From positions 1 through 45,839 of the forward strand of contig OMXE01000029.1 of assembly GCA_900314935.1 (NCBI GenBank): 45,839 nt of DNA, given 5' to 3'. Below, piece by piece: positions 30,071-38,513 of the stretch. This DNA is from an uncultured Prevotella sp. Its GTDB lineage: Bacteria > Bacteroidota > Bacteroidia > Bacteroidales > Bacteroidaceae. The first letter of the stretch is position 1. Every line of letters begins with the position of its first letter. Position numbers and translations under genes: made by a program. Below the pieces are notes generated by a model. That model was not told the DNA's origin. It saw only the letters and a list, made by a program, of their open reading frames with translations, and searched no databases.

Positions 30071-30268
30071 TGTTGTTAAAAAATTAAGATATAATAAAAA
30101 GTTAGATGTCTCTATTAATCTCCAACCCCTTTTGTGAAGATTGAAGGATGCAAGACATCCTTTAGACGAAGAACAAGTAAAATGGTTTAATCAAAAGCTA
30201 AAAAAATTAATCATTTGTTGATAATTTTTCTGTTTTTTCTTACTTTAACTTCGTTTTAGGTACTCACG
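30071..30268. other. gene-free divergent region
   Basis: AT-rich DNA between the divergent genes at 30070 and 30384. It holds one small hairpin, AAGGATG-CAAGA-CATCCTT (30144-30162). I found no clear minus-strand promoter for the 29531-30070 gene. Confidence 0.5.
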
Positions 30269-30299
30269 TTTGGAAAATTGCAAATAAATTTGACCTTTG
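30269..30299 (+). promoter_or_regulatory. promoter of the esterase gene
   Basis: TTTG (30269-30272), a 19-bp spacer, and GACCTTTG (30292-30299), one base off the -7 consensus. The expected start near 30306 places the variable-stem hairpin copy 3 at the very 5' end of the mRNA. Confidence 0.6.
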
Positions 30300-30309
30300 G
30301 TCTTATTTT

Positions 30310-30359
30310 GTCACGACTCAACAAATGAAATGCAAGCATTTCTTTGTTTTCGCTGCTCC
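30310..30359 (+). repeat. variable-stem hairpin element, copy 3
   Basis: Left flank GTCACGACTC and right flank CGCTGCTCC. The arms ACAAATGAAATGC and GCATTTCTTTGTT surround an AA tip: a 5-bp base, one bulged T on the 5' arm and a 7-bp top stem. The stem sequence is entirely different from copies 1, 2 and 4. It lies 24 bp before the esterase start codon. Confidence 0.8.
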
Positions 30360-30383
30360 AAAATTTGCATCAACTATTATAAT

Positions 30384-31823
30384 ATGAAAAAACTATTGGT
30401 ATTCAGTCTGTTACTGCTCTCAATGGCAGTGCAGGCGCAGACAGCGAGACAATTTACAATCGACCTGACCGAAGACGGGAAGGCGCAAATGGTTTGTTTC
30501 CTTCCGGAGCAATCTTCCGGCAAGGCTATCGTGGGTGTGCCAGGCGGTGGCTATTCAGTACTCTCCAACACCCACGAAGGAACACAGGCATCGGGATGGC
30601 TGAACCAGCAGGGCATCGCCTATTTCGTGGTGAACTACCGTATGCCCGAAGGCGACCGAACCAAACCTGTGGGTGATGTAGAGAAAGGTATTCGTATCGT
30701 ACGCGACTCAGCGGCTGTCTGGGGCATCAATCCGCATGATGTGGGTATCATGGGCTTCTCGGCAGGTGGACACCTGGCATCTGTGATCTCCACGCTTTCC
30801 CCTTATGAGGTAAGACCGGATTTCACCATCTTATTCTATCCCGTGATCTCCATGGACGAGAAGGTTTCGCACATGTGGTCGTGCCGTAACTTCCTTGGTG
30901 AGGACCAGAAGAATCCTGAGATGGTACGTAAATACTCTACGATGAATGCCGTACAGCGCCACCTTACTCCGCCTGCCATCATCATCATGTCGAGCGACGA
31001 TAATCTGGTTCCGCCAGTAACCAATGGTGTTGAATACTACAGGGCCATGCGCAATGCAGGTAATGAGTGCGCCTTGATGCTCTATCCTTCAGGCGGTCAT
31101 GGCTATGGCTTCGGTCCTTGGTTCTCTTATCGTGACGAGATGCTTTCCACATTGGGCAAGTGGCTGAAGGCCCGTCAGGTTCCCAAGACAGATGCCATCC
31201 GCGTGGCTTGCATCGGTAACAGCATCACCGATGGTCATGGAATCGATCTGGCTCCTCAGCGTGGTTATCCTGCTCAGTTGCAGCGCATGCTGGGTAAGGA
31301 CTACTGGGTGAAGAACTTCGGTGTGAGTGCTCGTACCATGATGAACAAAGGCGACTATCCCTATATGAACGAAACAGCGTGGAAGGATGCCTTGGCTTTC
31401 CAGCCTGATATCGTAGTCATCAAATTAGGAACAAACGACTCAAAGCCTTATAACTGGAAGTATGGTGATACGTTCAAGGGCGATCTGGAGCAGATGATTA
31501 CTACCCTCCGTCCCGACTTACTGAAACCGGCTAAGAAGAAGGGAAAGAAATCGAAGGTGGCTCAGCCAGCTAAGCCGCGTATCATCCTCTGTACACCGAT
31601 CCCAGCTTTCAAGTCAACTTGGGATATCAGCGACGAGGTGATCAAGAACGAGATCATCCCTATCCAGCAGGAGGTGGCCGCAAAATACGGTCTGGAGGTA
31701 ATCGACCTTCATACCCTGTATGCTAACGATGGTGACAAGATGCTCGACGATGGTATTCATCCCGACGAGAAGGGAGTACGTCGCATCGCTGAGATCGTTG
31801 CAGGAACGTTAAAGGGTAATTAA
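30384..31823 (+). CDS. two-domain esterase (alpha/beta-hydrolase plus SGNH/GDSL)
   Basis: A 479-aa secreted protein (signal peptide ending AVQAQ). Residues of about 25-270 form an alpha/beta-hydrolase of the BD-FAE/acetyl-esterase type: oxyanion GVPGGGYS, nucleophile GFSAGGH, then SSDDNLVPP and PSGGHGYG for the Asp and His. Residues of about 275-475 form an SGNH hydrolase: GNSITDG (Ser), LGTNDS (Asn) and DDGIHPDEKG (Asp/His). Both sets of catalytic residues are intact. Likely roles are removal of acetyl or feruloyl groups from hemicellulose, two positions handled by one protein. ATG 30384 starts the signal peptide. An ideal terminator follows. Confidence 0.9.
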   Translation: MKKLLVFSLLLLSMAVQAQTARQFTIDLTEDGKAQMVCFLPEQSSGKAIVGVPGGGYSVLSNTHEGTQASGWLNQQGIAYFVVNYRMPEGDRTKPVGDVEKGIRIVRDSAAVWGINPHDVGIMGFSAGGHLASVISTLSPYEVRPDFTILFYPVISMDEKVSHMWSCRNFLGEDQKNPEMVRKYSTMNAVQRHLTPPAIIIMSSDDNLVPPVTNGVEYYRAMRNAGNECALMLYPSGGHGYGFGPWFSYRDEMLSTLGKWLKARQVPKTDAIRVACIGNSITDGHGIDLAPQRGYPAQLQRMLGKDYWVKNFGVSARTMMNKGDYPYMNETAWKDALAFQPDIVVIKLGTNDSKPYNWKYGDTFKGDLEQMITTLRPDLLKPAKKKGKKSKVAQPAKPRIILCTPIPAFKSTWDISDEVIKNEIIPIQQEVAAKYGLEVIDLHTLYANDGDKMLDDGIHPDEKGVRRIAEIVAGTLKGN

Positions 31824-31837
31824 AAGAAAAAGACAAT

Positions 31838-31870
31838 AAAAAATGGGAAGCAAGAAGCTTCCCATTTTTT
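31838..31870 (+). terminator. bidirectional terminator between esterase and GH127
   Basis: The stem AAAAAATGGGAAG / CTTCCCATTTTTT with a 7-nt loop has A and T runs on both sides, so it can stop transcription from both convergent genes. Confidence 0.9.
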
Positions 31871-31887
31871 GTCTATGTGACAAGGAC

Positions 31888-34263
31888 TTACTGGTTCTTT
31901 ACCAGTCGTACCTCATAGATCTCTCCGATCTGCTTACGCGGTTTAGCCACAAACTTTACACGTACTTGCTGCTTCCCCTTGAGTAGTTCGGCAGGGATGG
32001 GGTAGGTCTCGTACTTGAACTCAGAGATACGGTACTTACCCGTGTTGTTCACTTCCTTCACCAACACATCATCCACAAAGATGTCGAACTCGTGGGTCTT
32101 CCATTCTCCCACGCCCCAGTATTTGAGTCGCAGGGAGAGATCGGTCTGTCCACCGGTTTGCATCAGGTAACTGAAGAAATGACCGTCGCTGGCATCACGG
32201 AAGAAGACATCGTTGGAGTTACCCGTCTGTGAACGGTCGGTCTCCATCTTATGATCGGTCTCGGGCTGCTGTTCGCCGGGCTGCACCTTATCCACCGTCC
32301 TTGCCTCCAGCGCCTGACGTTCCTGTTCCTCTTTGGCCAGTCCGTCAAGATAAGCCTTGTAGCTATCCTCAGAAAGGGCCAGCCAGTACATCATGTAACG
32401 ACTGTCGTGAATCTCAAAGAAGGGCTGCAGTTCGCTGCGGATACCATTCTCCATCTTCGTGCTCAGCGTGAAATGCAGCGGCTTACCGGTAACGGCAGTC
32501 AGCTGATTGGCAATGTCGTTGATATTATCGTTGATGAGGATCGGTGCCTCGTTGATGGGCAGCTTCTTACCGCTGGCATACTGTCCGAACCTACTGTCGT
32601 CAGCAATCAGGTGGGCCAGATCCTCTGTGCCCGTCTTCATTCCGAGCAGGATAGGACCGTGCATCAAGGCGATGTACTGCGGTACGTTGGGCAGGTATTT
32701 GATGCTGTTGTGCATGGGGAAGGTGATGTCAACGACGTCGCCCTTCTTCCACTGGCGGTCGATGGTGACATACGATGACGGACCGCTGATGATCTTGACC
32801 GTCTGTCCGTTGACCTTCACTGAGAACTGTCCGGGCTTCACCCATCCTGGATAGCGCACCAGCAGAGGGAACTTACCCTTTCCTTGTACGATGGTGATTC
32901 TGCTTGTTTCTGCATAGGGGAATCCTGTCTCCTGACGCAGTGTCAACCCCTTCTCTTTCCAGTTCAGCTCAGATGCCACGAAGAGGTTCACATAGAGGGC
33001 ATCATCCACATGGGTATAGATAAACTGTCCGTATTTACTGTGGTTCTCCATACCTGTTCCCACGCAGCACCACATGGCTTCGTTGGGAGCCGAGTAGTTA
33101 CGGTAATGACGAGGACGGGCTGGGGTGAAATACACATAGCCGCCATGCTCAGGATGCTGCGACGAGAGGATGTGGTTGAAGGTAGCCAGCTCGTAGTAGT
33201 CGGCATAGCGTGCCTCGGGATTGCGGCGGTGCAGGTCTTCCGTCAGCTTCAGCATGTTATTGGTGTTACAGGTCTCCGGACCGTCGATATCGTTGATGAA
33301 GTCCGTGCAGGCTTCCTTGCTGGGGAAGTGCTCGCGGCGTGAGTTACCACCAAAGGCTAATGAGCGTTCACCGGTGACGATGTCCCAGAAGAAATCGGCT
33401 GCCTGGTGATAGGTCTCGTTGCTGCTCAGCTCGCTGATACGCTCGAAACCCACTACCTTGGGTACTTGGGTATTGGCGTGCATGTTGTCCAGGTTATCCT
33501 GGCGCTGCGACATGGGTGTGAGCAGTCGGCGGTGCGAGAACCGCTTGGCCACGTCAAGGTACTTTTTGTCCTTGGTAATGGCGTAGGCATCGACCAATAC
33601 TTCGTTCATACCACCATGCTCGTTGCCCAGCATGTTCTCCATCTGGGCGTCAGAGAGTCCTGCGGTCAGGTCGATGGCCCAGTCGCAGAAACCCAGAAAG
33701 AGGGTCTTTGCCTGTTCGTTACCGCAGTAGAGCCACGCATCGCGCAGTCCGGCATACATCTTATGAATATTATAGAAAGGAGCCCACGAACCGAAGTAAG
33801 TCCTGAATTCCCCTTTCTTGAAGGTTGACCAGATGCGCTCGCTGTTAGGCATACCGCCCACATAGCCCTTACCCCAGTCGGGATGGTTCTTCACGTTCGC
33901 ATCGGCACATTCCTGTAGCTCACTGATCATATACAGCATGCGCTTACGGCACTCCTCATTGCCCGTGGCGGCATTCATGGCCATAGCCGTGAGGTAATGA
34001 CCGCCCACATGACCGTCCAGACCGTCCCAGTTGGGATAGGCCTTGGCCTTCGGGGTGAGTCCGGCCTCCTTACGATAAGGAGCTAACAATCGGTCACAGT
34101 CGTACTGCAACAAGGTCTTGATATTCAGGTCGCGTGCCTTTTTCAGCGGACCGTCCAACAAGGTTACGTCGCCAAGGGGGAACTCATCGGTATAGAGCTT
34201 GTCTTGTGCCCTGGTTATCGTACCAACGAAAAGCAGTGCGGTGAGGATAACGAGTTTCTTCAT
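31888..34263 (-). CDS. glycoside hydrolase family 127 (beta-L-arabinofuranosidase type, DUF1680)
   Basis: A 791-aa secreted enzyme with signal peptide MKKLVILTALLFVGTITRAQ. The alpha/alpha-barrel domain carries the unusual zinc/cysteine active site of GH127: PETC (Glu330, Cys332) and WCCVGTG (Cys399, Cys400), corresponding to the Glu, three Cys and Cys nucleophile of the Bifidobacterium HypBA1 enzyme. An REHF motif upstream (about residue 311) is a candidate acid/base. The C-terminal part (about 650-790) matches the DUF4986-like beta domain usual in this family. The substrate is probably L-arabinofuranose on plant glycans. The flavodoxin-like lipoprotein gene is 14 bp upstream in the same transcript. 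Confidence 0.93.
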   Translation of the reverse strand: MKKLVILTALLFVGTITRAQDKLYTDEFPLGDVTLLDGPLKKARDLNIKTLLQYDCDRLLAPYRKEAGLTPKAKAYPNWDGLDGHVGGHYLTAMAMNAATGNEECRKRMLYMISELQECADANVKNHPDWGKGYVGGMPNSERIWSTFKKGEFRTYFGSWAPFYNIHKMYAGLRDAWLYCGNEQAKTLFLGFCDWAIDLTAGLSDAQMENMLGNEHGGMNEVLVDAYAITKDKKYLDVAKRFSHRRLLTPMSQRQDNLDNMHANTQVPKVVGFERISELSSNETYHQAADFFWDIVTGERSLAFGGNSRREHFPSKEACTDFINDIDGPETCNTNNMLKLTEDLHRRNPEARYADYYELATFNHILSSQHPEHGGYVYFTPARPRHYRNYSAPNEAMWCCVGTGMENHSKYGQFIYTHVDDALYVNLFVASELNWKEKGLTLRQETGFPYAETSRITIVQGKGKFPLLVRYPGWVKPGQFSVKVNGQTVKIISGPSSYVTIDRQWKKGDVVDITFPMHNSIKYLPNVPQYIALMHGPILLGMKTGTEDLAHLIADDSRFGQYASGKKLPINEAPILINDNINDIANQLTAVTGKPLHFTLSTKMENGIRSELQPFFEIHDSRYMMYWLALSEDSYKAYLDGLAKEEQERQALEARTVDKVQPGEQQPETDHKMETDRSQTGNSNDVFFRDASDGHFFSYLMQTGGQTDLSLRLKYWGVGEWKTHEFDIFVDDVLVKEVNNTGKYRISEFKYETYPIPAELLKGKQQVRVKFVAKPRKQIGEIYEVRLVKNQ

Positions 34264-34277
34264 TGTTCATTCTTTTT

Positions 34278-35078
34278 TTAGCGTACTACCTGTGTGAATT
34301 CCGGCTTGGCACCTGCTTCCTTACCCACGGTAACGTAGATGGTTGAGATGGATTCCGATCCGTCCATGCCACGACCTTTCACAATGAACTTATAGTCTTT
34401 GCTGTCTGCCGTTTCACGCTTTCCAACGGTAGAAGGGGTGCCCAGCGGGAACTGATAGCTCGAGCAGGCAGCATCGAAGATGGCCTTGTCCTCATCGGTT
34501 ACGGGAACCTGCTCTGAGTAGTTGGGCAGCTTCTCCACTGTTCCCTCCTTGTAGCCGTTCTCCTTCAGGAAGCGATCTACTTCCTTAGCCACAGCAGCCA
34601 CTCTTGCTGTGCGAACGCCATAGCCTTCCACCACCTTTGCCTTGGGCAGTGCTTTCTTCAGAGCGTCGGTTGAAGTGTTCAAACCGCCGCTGCCGAACGA
34701 ACAGAATGGTACGATGGTCTTGCCGGCGAAGTCATTCTCTTTCACCAGTGTAGCTATAGGCATGGCATAAGTGCCGAACCAGATGGGGTAGCCCAGGAAG
34801 ATCACGTCGTAGTCGGCAATCTTCTTCTTCAGCGGTTTCAGAGCAGGCGTCTCACCGCTCTGCATCTCGCGCTGTCCGCGCTGCATGGTTTTCTGGAAGT
34901 CACCTGAATAGGGTTCCACTGCCTCAATACTCTCGATGTCTGCACCCAGTTGCTTCTGCAACTCCTGTGCTACTGTTTTAGTTGTTCCGGTCTCAGAATA
35001 GTAGAGCACCAGGGTTTTCTGTGCATTGCATGCTGTAAATAATGCCATAACCGCAAAAGATAATAATAGCTTTTTCAT
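34278..35078 (-). CDS. flavodoxin-like lipoprotein
   Basis: A 266-aa predicted lipoprotein (LFTACN, Cys17). Residues of about 20-180 form a flavodoxin fold with the FMN phosphate loop YYSETGTTKT, then LGYPIWFGTYAMPI and FCSFGSGG, as in flavodoxin_4 proteins. A C-terminal extension of about 85 aa (QVPVTDEDKAIFDAACSSYQ ... YVTVGKEAGAKPEFTQVVR) is unusual. Flavodoxins normally work in the cytoplasm, so lipidation points to an exported redox role. It is the first gene of the transcript with GH127; any functional link is unclear. Confidence 0.85.
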   Translation of the reverse strand: MKKLLLSFAVMALFTACNAQKTLVLYYSETGTTKTVAQELQKQLGADIESIEAVEPYSGDFQKTMQRGQREMQSGETPALKPLKKKIADYDVIFLGYPIWFGTYAMPIATLVKENDFAGKTIVPFCSFGSGGLNTSTDALKKALPKAKVVEGYGVRTARVAAVAKEVDRFLKENGYKEGTVEKLPNYSEQVPVTDEDKAIFDAACSSYQFPLGTPSTVGKRETADSKDYKFIVKGRGMDGSESISTIYVTVGKEAGAKPEFTQVVR

Positions 35079-35111
35079 AAGATGATGTTATTTAATGATT
35101 CAATTTGATTG

Positions 35112-35143
35112 CAAAGATACAACAATAAATCTTAACAGCCAAA
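35112..35143 (-). promoter_or_regulatory. promoter of the flavodoxin-GH127 operon
   Basis: Minus strand: TTTG (35140-35143), a 20-bp spacer, TATCTTTG (35112-35119). A clean consensus, with a leader of about 25 nt. Confidence 0.85.
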
Positions 35144-35210
35144 TCTTTCCATCAACTCTTTTGGGCGGGTTTCTGGCAAAGGAGCGGTTATTTAATAATT
35201 ATACACTCTT

Positions 35211-35343
35211 ATGCATATAAATACCTGGTGCCTTAAACGCTGGGAGAGAAAACGTCAAACGCCGGGAGTGATCAAGGCATTTACTCCCTCCAAATGCCAT
35301 ACTCTCTAAATGCCCTGTTTTTGTACTGTATAAATATGCATTG
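35211..35343. repeat. repeat cluster with 22-bp spacing and nested hairpins
   Basis: AAACGCYGGGAG occurs at 35235-35246 and 35257-35268, exactly 22 bp apart. GGCATTT (35276-35282) pairs with AAATGCC (35292-35298), and GGGAGT pairs with ACTCCC across it, so two hairpins compete. A further AAATGCC lies at 35308-35314. The block is bounded by the imperfect inverted words TATGCATATAAATA and TATAAATATGCATT. Confidence 0.55.
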
Positions 35344-35395
35344 TTATTAGTGGTTCAATGGGTCACATGACGCACATTTGTTTCTAAAATACCCC

Positions 35396-35633
35396 AACAT
35401 CTAACCTAACATGCCTGAAACGCCCTACCACAAAGGGTTTGACACAGGTTAGATGTTTAAGCAACATGTACCTAACATCTAACCCACATCTAACCCAAGT
35501 TCCACTTGAAAAACACAAACAACGGGATATCTACGGGATATGTAGGTTAGATGTTGGTTAGATGTTTGAACACCATCTAACCCTCGAGAAACCCTTTGCA
35601 CATCGATGTTTCAAGCATTTTGGGTTAGATGTT
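35396..35633. repeat. cluster of eight AACATCTAACC sites
   Basis: The 11-mer AACATCTAACC or its reverse occurs eight times in 238 bp. Plus orientation: 35396, 35474, 35485 (10/11) and 35572 (9/11). Minus orientation: 35447, 35545, 35556 and 35623. No convincing gene overlaps it; the open frames starting at 35562 and 35629 look like chance. It lies 245 bp upstream of the ATPase/RloB pair. Confidence 0.85.
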
Positions 35634-35850
35634 GCCCTATTTTTTACGAATGTTCATAAAAAACTACGAGTCTGCAGAATCAACGAAACTGGTAGCATAC
35701 CTGACACATCTGAAGAAAGAACACATATGTTTGATGGAGGTTGCTCTGAAAAAAGTGAGAAATCTTTCTTTTGTCAGTCATCTAAATATAAAAATTGCAA
35801 AAATCATGCAGATTTTCAATATAAAAGCACAAATATTAGAATTTTATTTA

Positions 35851-35858
35851 TATCTTTG
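35851..35858 (+). promoter_or_regulatory. -7 box for the ATPase-RloB pair
   Basis: TATCTTTG, 19 bp before the ATG at 35878. No TTTG is found at -33, which would fit a promoter that depends on an activator. Confidence 0.65.
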
Positions 35859-35877
35859 TGGCATAAAAGCTAACAGT

Positions 35878-37173
35878 ATGATACAAGAGATTAAGATTAA
35901 GAACTTTCTGTCGTTTAGAGATGAAGTAAGATTTAGCTTTGAGGCTACTAACGATAAGTTTGCAGAGGATTCTCAGGTTGTTACGATCAATGAGAATACA
36001 AGACTTCTACGTTTTGCTATCATTTATGGCTATAACGCCTCTGGAAAGTCTAATCTGCTGAGTGTTTTGGACTTCTTGTCATTTTTCTGGTCTGTAAAGC
36101 CCAAAGATTTGGATGCTACAACAGGAATAATACCTTTTAAACTTGACAGTGTCTCGAATGATGCACCTTCAAGTTTTGAGGTAGTGTTTTTTGTAAAAGA
36201 CACCAAGTATTGGTATCAATTGGAATTGGATCAGCACCAGGTGTATTTGGAGAAGTTGTCATATTATAAAACCACTCAGCCTATTATGCTGTTTGAAAGG
36301 ACACTGAAGGATGGCCAGTCGGATATTCAGTTCAATCCCAAGGCAGAAAAGATTAGTGCCGCTGCAAAAGAGATGATCAGTGTGAACTGCTTGAAGAACA
36401 CCTCTTTCTTTGTGGCGCGTAATCAGGTTAACGTGAGTCTTCCAATAATTGACGCGGCAAAAGACTGGATGAGAAGCCGGTTGATGCCTGTGGTTTTCCC
36501 TACAACAGGCTTAACGTCATACGCGCAAAAGAAGGCTTCTGAAAACAAAGATCTGATAAACTACATCGTAAAGTTTCTACACGAGGCTGATTTCAACGTT
36601 ACAGACATTTCTACCAATGTTATTAGTAAGCAGCTTACAGATGAGGCTATCAAGTACCTGACAGAAGACAGTGATAGCAGTGATGTGGATTCTGCAAGGG
36701 AAGTAGAACGAATCAAGAAAGAACGGACCATCAAACAGATACAGACGGTTTTTGAGCATACTGTAGAGAACGAAAACGGAACAGAAATCTACCAGATGGA
36801 CAAGAAGTACGAATCTACTGGTACGATGAGAACATTTGGAATCGAAACGGTCTTGTTTGAAGCGCTTATGAGTGAAGCCGTACTGCCTATTGATGAGTTA
36901 GAAACATCACTGCACCCCAAACTGCTGGAGAAAATTCTTTTCGACTATCTGAAGACACATTCAAGATCACAGTTGATTGTCACTACACACAATGACGGCT
37001 TGCTGGATCTGCTTGATGACTTAATAAGGAAAGACTCAGTATGGTTCACGGAGAAAAAGAAGTCAGGTGTTACTGAATTGTATAAGCTTACCGATTTTAG
37101 AGGCATTAATCGTCTCTCGTCCATCAGGGAAGCTTACCGAAACAAGCGCTTTGGTGCAACGATGGGATCATGA
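35878..37173 (+). CDS. AAA/ABC-type ATPase, RloA/AbiLi-like
   Basis: A 431-aa ATPase of the AAA_15/AAA_21 (OLD-like, SMC-type head) class: N-terminal MIQEIKIKNFLSFRDEVRFSF, Walker A YGYNASGKSNLLS (Lys57), a long middle region, then Walker B VLPIDELETSLHPKLLEKI (Asp339-Glu340) and the H-switch TTHNDG. Such ATPases act as sensors in phage-defence pairs. The next gene overlaps it by 4 bp (ATGA) and is RloB-like, giving the RloA-RloB or AbiL-like arrangement. The AT-rich coding and isolated position suggest horizontal transfer. ATG 35878 starts the conserved N-terminus. Confidence 0.85.
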   Translation: MIQEIKIKNFLSFRDEVRFSFEATNDKFAEDSQVVTINENTRLLRFAIIYGYNASGKSNLLSVLDFLSFFWSVKPKDLDATTGIIPFKLDSVSNDAPSSFEVVFFVKDTKYWYQLELDQHQVYLEKLSYYKTTQPIMLFERTLKDGQSDIQFNPKAEKISAAAKEMISVNCLKNTSFFVARNQVNVSLPIIDAAKDWMRSRLMPVVFPTTGLTSYAQKKASENKDLINYIVKFLHEADFNVTDISTNVISKQLTDEAIKYLTEDSDSSDVDSAREVERIKKERTIKQIQTVFEHTVENENGTEIYQMDKKYESTGTMRTFGIETVLFEALMSEAVLPIDELETSLHPKLLEKILFDYLKTHSRSQLIVTTHNDGLLDLLDDLIRKDSVWFTEKKKSGVTELYKLTDFRGINRLSSIREAYRNKRFGATMGS

Positions 37174-37889
37174 TGGAAAAAGAATTAGCAGAGAGCATAG
37201 AGCGGCAGAAGTATTTTGAAGATGTTGCCACTTCTTCGTCTGAGCAGGATGATGGGACGAGGGAAATGGGTGAGCTGTATCCTTTCCTAATCTGTGGTGG
37301 CACGAATACAGAGCGCTTTTATTTCACTCACATCAACGATACGACAGATTACAAGTTCAACATCAGACCAAGATACTTTGGTGATGAGTCAAACTACACA
37401 GAAGCTTTCCCCAAAAGAATAAATGATGTGTTAAGCACCAATAATGATGCAAAGATATTCTGTGTATACGACTGGGATACAATATATGGTAATGAAACAA
37501 ATCTAAAGAAACATAAGGACTTTGAGAAGCAATTCCAGGAAGAAATATCAAATGGGATTGTTGCTTTATGTCCAAGTATGCCCTGTATTGAGTATTGGTT
37601 CCTGCTTCATTTCGTTGACTATACTAAGCTACTGAAGAACTACAGAGAAGTATCAGCTGTGTTGGGGGAGCATATTAAAGCTTGTTTCACAGACTCTTCA
37701 AAGCCTTTGAGGAAATTACTGAAGAAAGAGAAATATCTGAAAGACTCAGCATGGGTGGAGAATCTTTGTACCGATGGGAAACTTGCTTTAGCCATAGAAC
37801 GAGCAGAGAAAAATATCAAGGCAGCAGTGGAAGCAGGAGAACTTGAGAAACAGTCGTACTCGTATGTGTATAAGGTGTTCAAGAAATAA
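37170..37889 (+). CDS. RloB-family protein (AbiLii-like)
   Basis: A 239-aa protein, translationally coupled to the ATPase through ATGA. The family features are visible: FLICGGTNTERFYF near residue 40-53, FCVYDWDTIY (about 95-104), and PSMPCIEYWFLLHFVDYT (about 132-149), corresponding to the usual S-x-P-C-x-E-x-W-x-L-L-H-F block. RloB proteins are suspected toprim-like nucleases and are the effector partner in AbiL-type abortive infection. In most members the first motif contains CEG; here it is CGG, so one acidic residue may be missing. Defence function is inferred from family and context only. Confidence 0.8.
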   Translation: MMEKELAESIERQKYFEDVATSSSEQDDGTREMGELYPFLICGGTNTERFYFTHINDTTDYKFNIRPRYFGDESNYTEAFPKRINDVLSTNNDAKIFCVYDWDTIYGNETNLKKHKDFEKQFQEEISNGIVALCPSMPCIEYWFLLHFVDYTKLLKNYREVSAVLGEHIKACFTDSSKPLRKLLKKEKYLKDSAWVENLCTDGKLALAIERAEKNIKAAVEAGELEKQSYSYVYKVFKK

Positions 37890-37970
37890 GAATAACATGA
37901 AATTCTTAAGGAACTTGCTACTAACACGCAAGTTTAGTTGAAGTTCCCAACCTGTTTACCTGCAAAATCC

Positions 37971-38058
37971 TACAAGGCTTCTAACGCTCTCTAACCAGCC
38001 TAGTTAGTGCCTCCAACCAGCCTAGTTTCTATGAGTAACTAGCCTAGTTGAAGAGCGT
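37971..38058. repeat. 22-bp-period tandem array, core AACCAGCCTAGTT
   Basis: Three units start at 37993, 38015 and 38037 with cores AACCAGCCTAGTT, AACCAGCCTAGTT and AACTAGCCTAGTT, each 22 bp apart, with a decayed unit before them. It has the same period as the arrays at 21264 and 35235, with an unrelated core. Confidence 0.85.
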
Positions 38059-38096
38059 TATAAGCCTTATTATCGCTACGGATGGGAAATAAAGAA

Positions 38097-38153
38097 TGCT
38101 CCGCTATTACGCCTAATTGACTTATGATCAGCAGGTTGATAGCGGAGCAATTT
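38097..38153 (+). terminator. possible terminator, long loop
   Basis: GCTCCGCTAT (38098-38107) pairs with ATAGCGGAGC (38139-38148) around a 31-nt loop and is followed by AATTTTATT. A similar long-loop pair, CTCCGCCA/TGGCGGAG, lies at 38230-38279. The rest of 38154-38429 shows no convincing gene. Confidence 0.45.
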
Positions 38154-38429
38154 TATTATAAGGTGTGTCATCATGCTCCCCAAACTATTGGTGGTTACAC
38201 CCTTTCCGATACATAAGCCCACAAAAATCCTCCGCCACGAATCTTCTGGTAATCATGCAATTACATTGATTTGGCGGAGAATTGTGGATTACTATTGTAT
38301 CCATGATGAAGATCAAACCCATTACCGATTATATACAAATGTTTCATATAACTTGAATTGTCATTGTTGTATACTTATTACCATCTTGAACTACATTCGA
38401 GTTCGTTCACGTTGACTATGTCTTCGTTT

Positions 38430-38475
38430 GTCACGACTCGGCCAATCATGCAAGCATGGTGGCACTCGCTGCTCC
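38430..38475 (+). repeat. variable-stem hairpin element, copy 4
   Basis: Flanks GTCACGACTC and CTCGCTGCTCC. The arms GCCAATCATGC and GCATGGTGGC surround an AA tip: 4-bp base, one bulged A on the 5' arm, 6-bp top stem including one G-T pair. It lies behind the 3' end of the minus-strand secreted-protein operon. Confidence 0.8.
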
Positions 38476-38484
38476 AAACGCTCG

Positions 38485-38511
38485 GCAGAGTACGAGCAAA
38501 CTCGACTCTGC
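38485..38511. repeat. bulged hairpin next to copy 4
   Basis: GCAGAGT-A-CGAG, loop CAAA, then CTCG-ACTCTGC. The architecture of two stems with a single unpaired base on the 5' side echoes the variable-stem elements. On the minus strand it directly follows the TGA of the tail reading frame (38514). Confidence 0.7.
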
Positions 38512-38513
38512 TC

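Noticed and set aside
35562..35873. 103-aa open frame before the ATPase gene
   Set aside because: It runs through the iterated AACATCTAACC sites and the promoter, and its composition is not protein-like.
38173..38415. 80-aa open frame after RloB
   Set aside because: No start signal or recognised family; it overlaps a long-loop hairpin. Coding potential is too weak to list.
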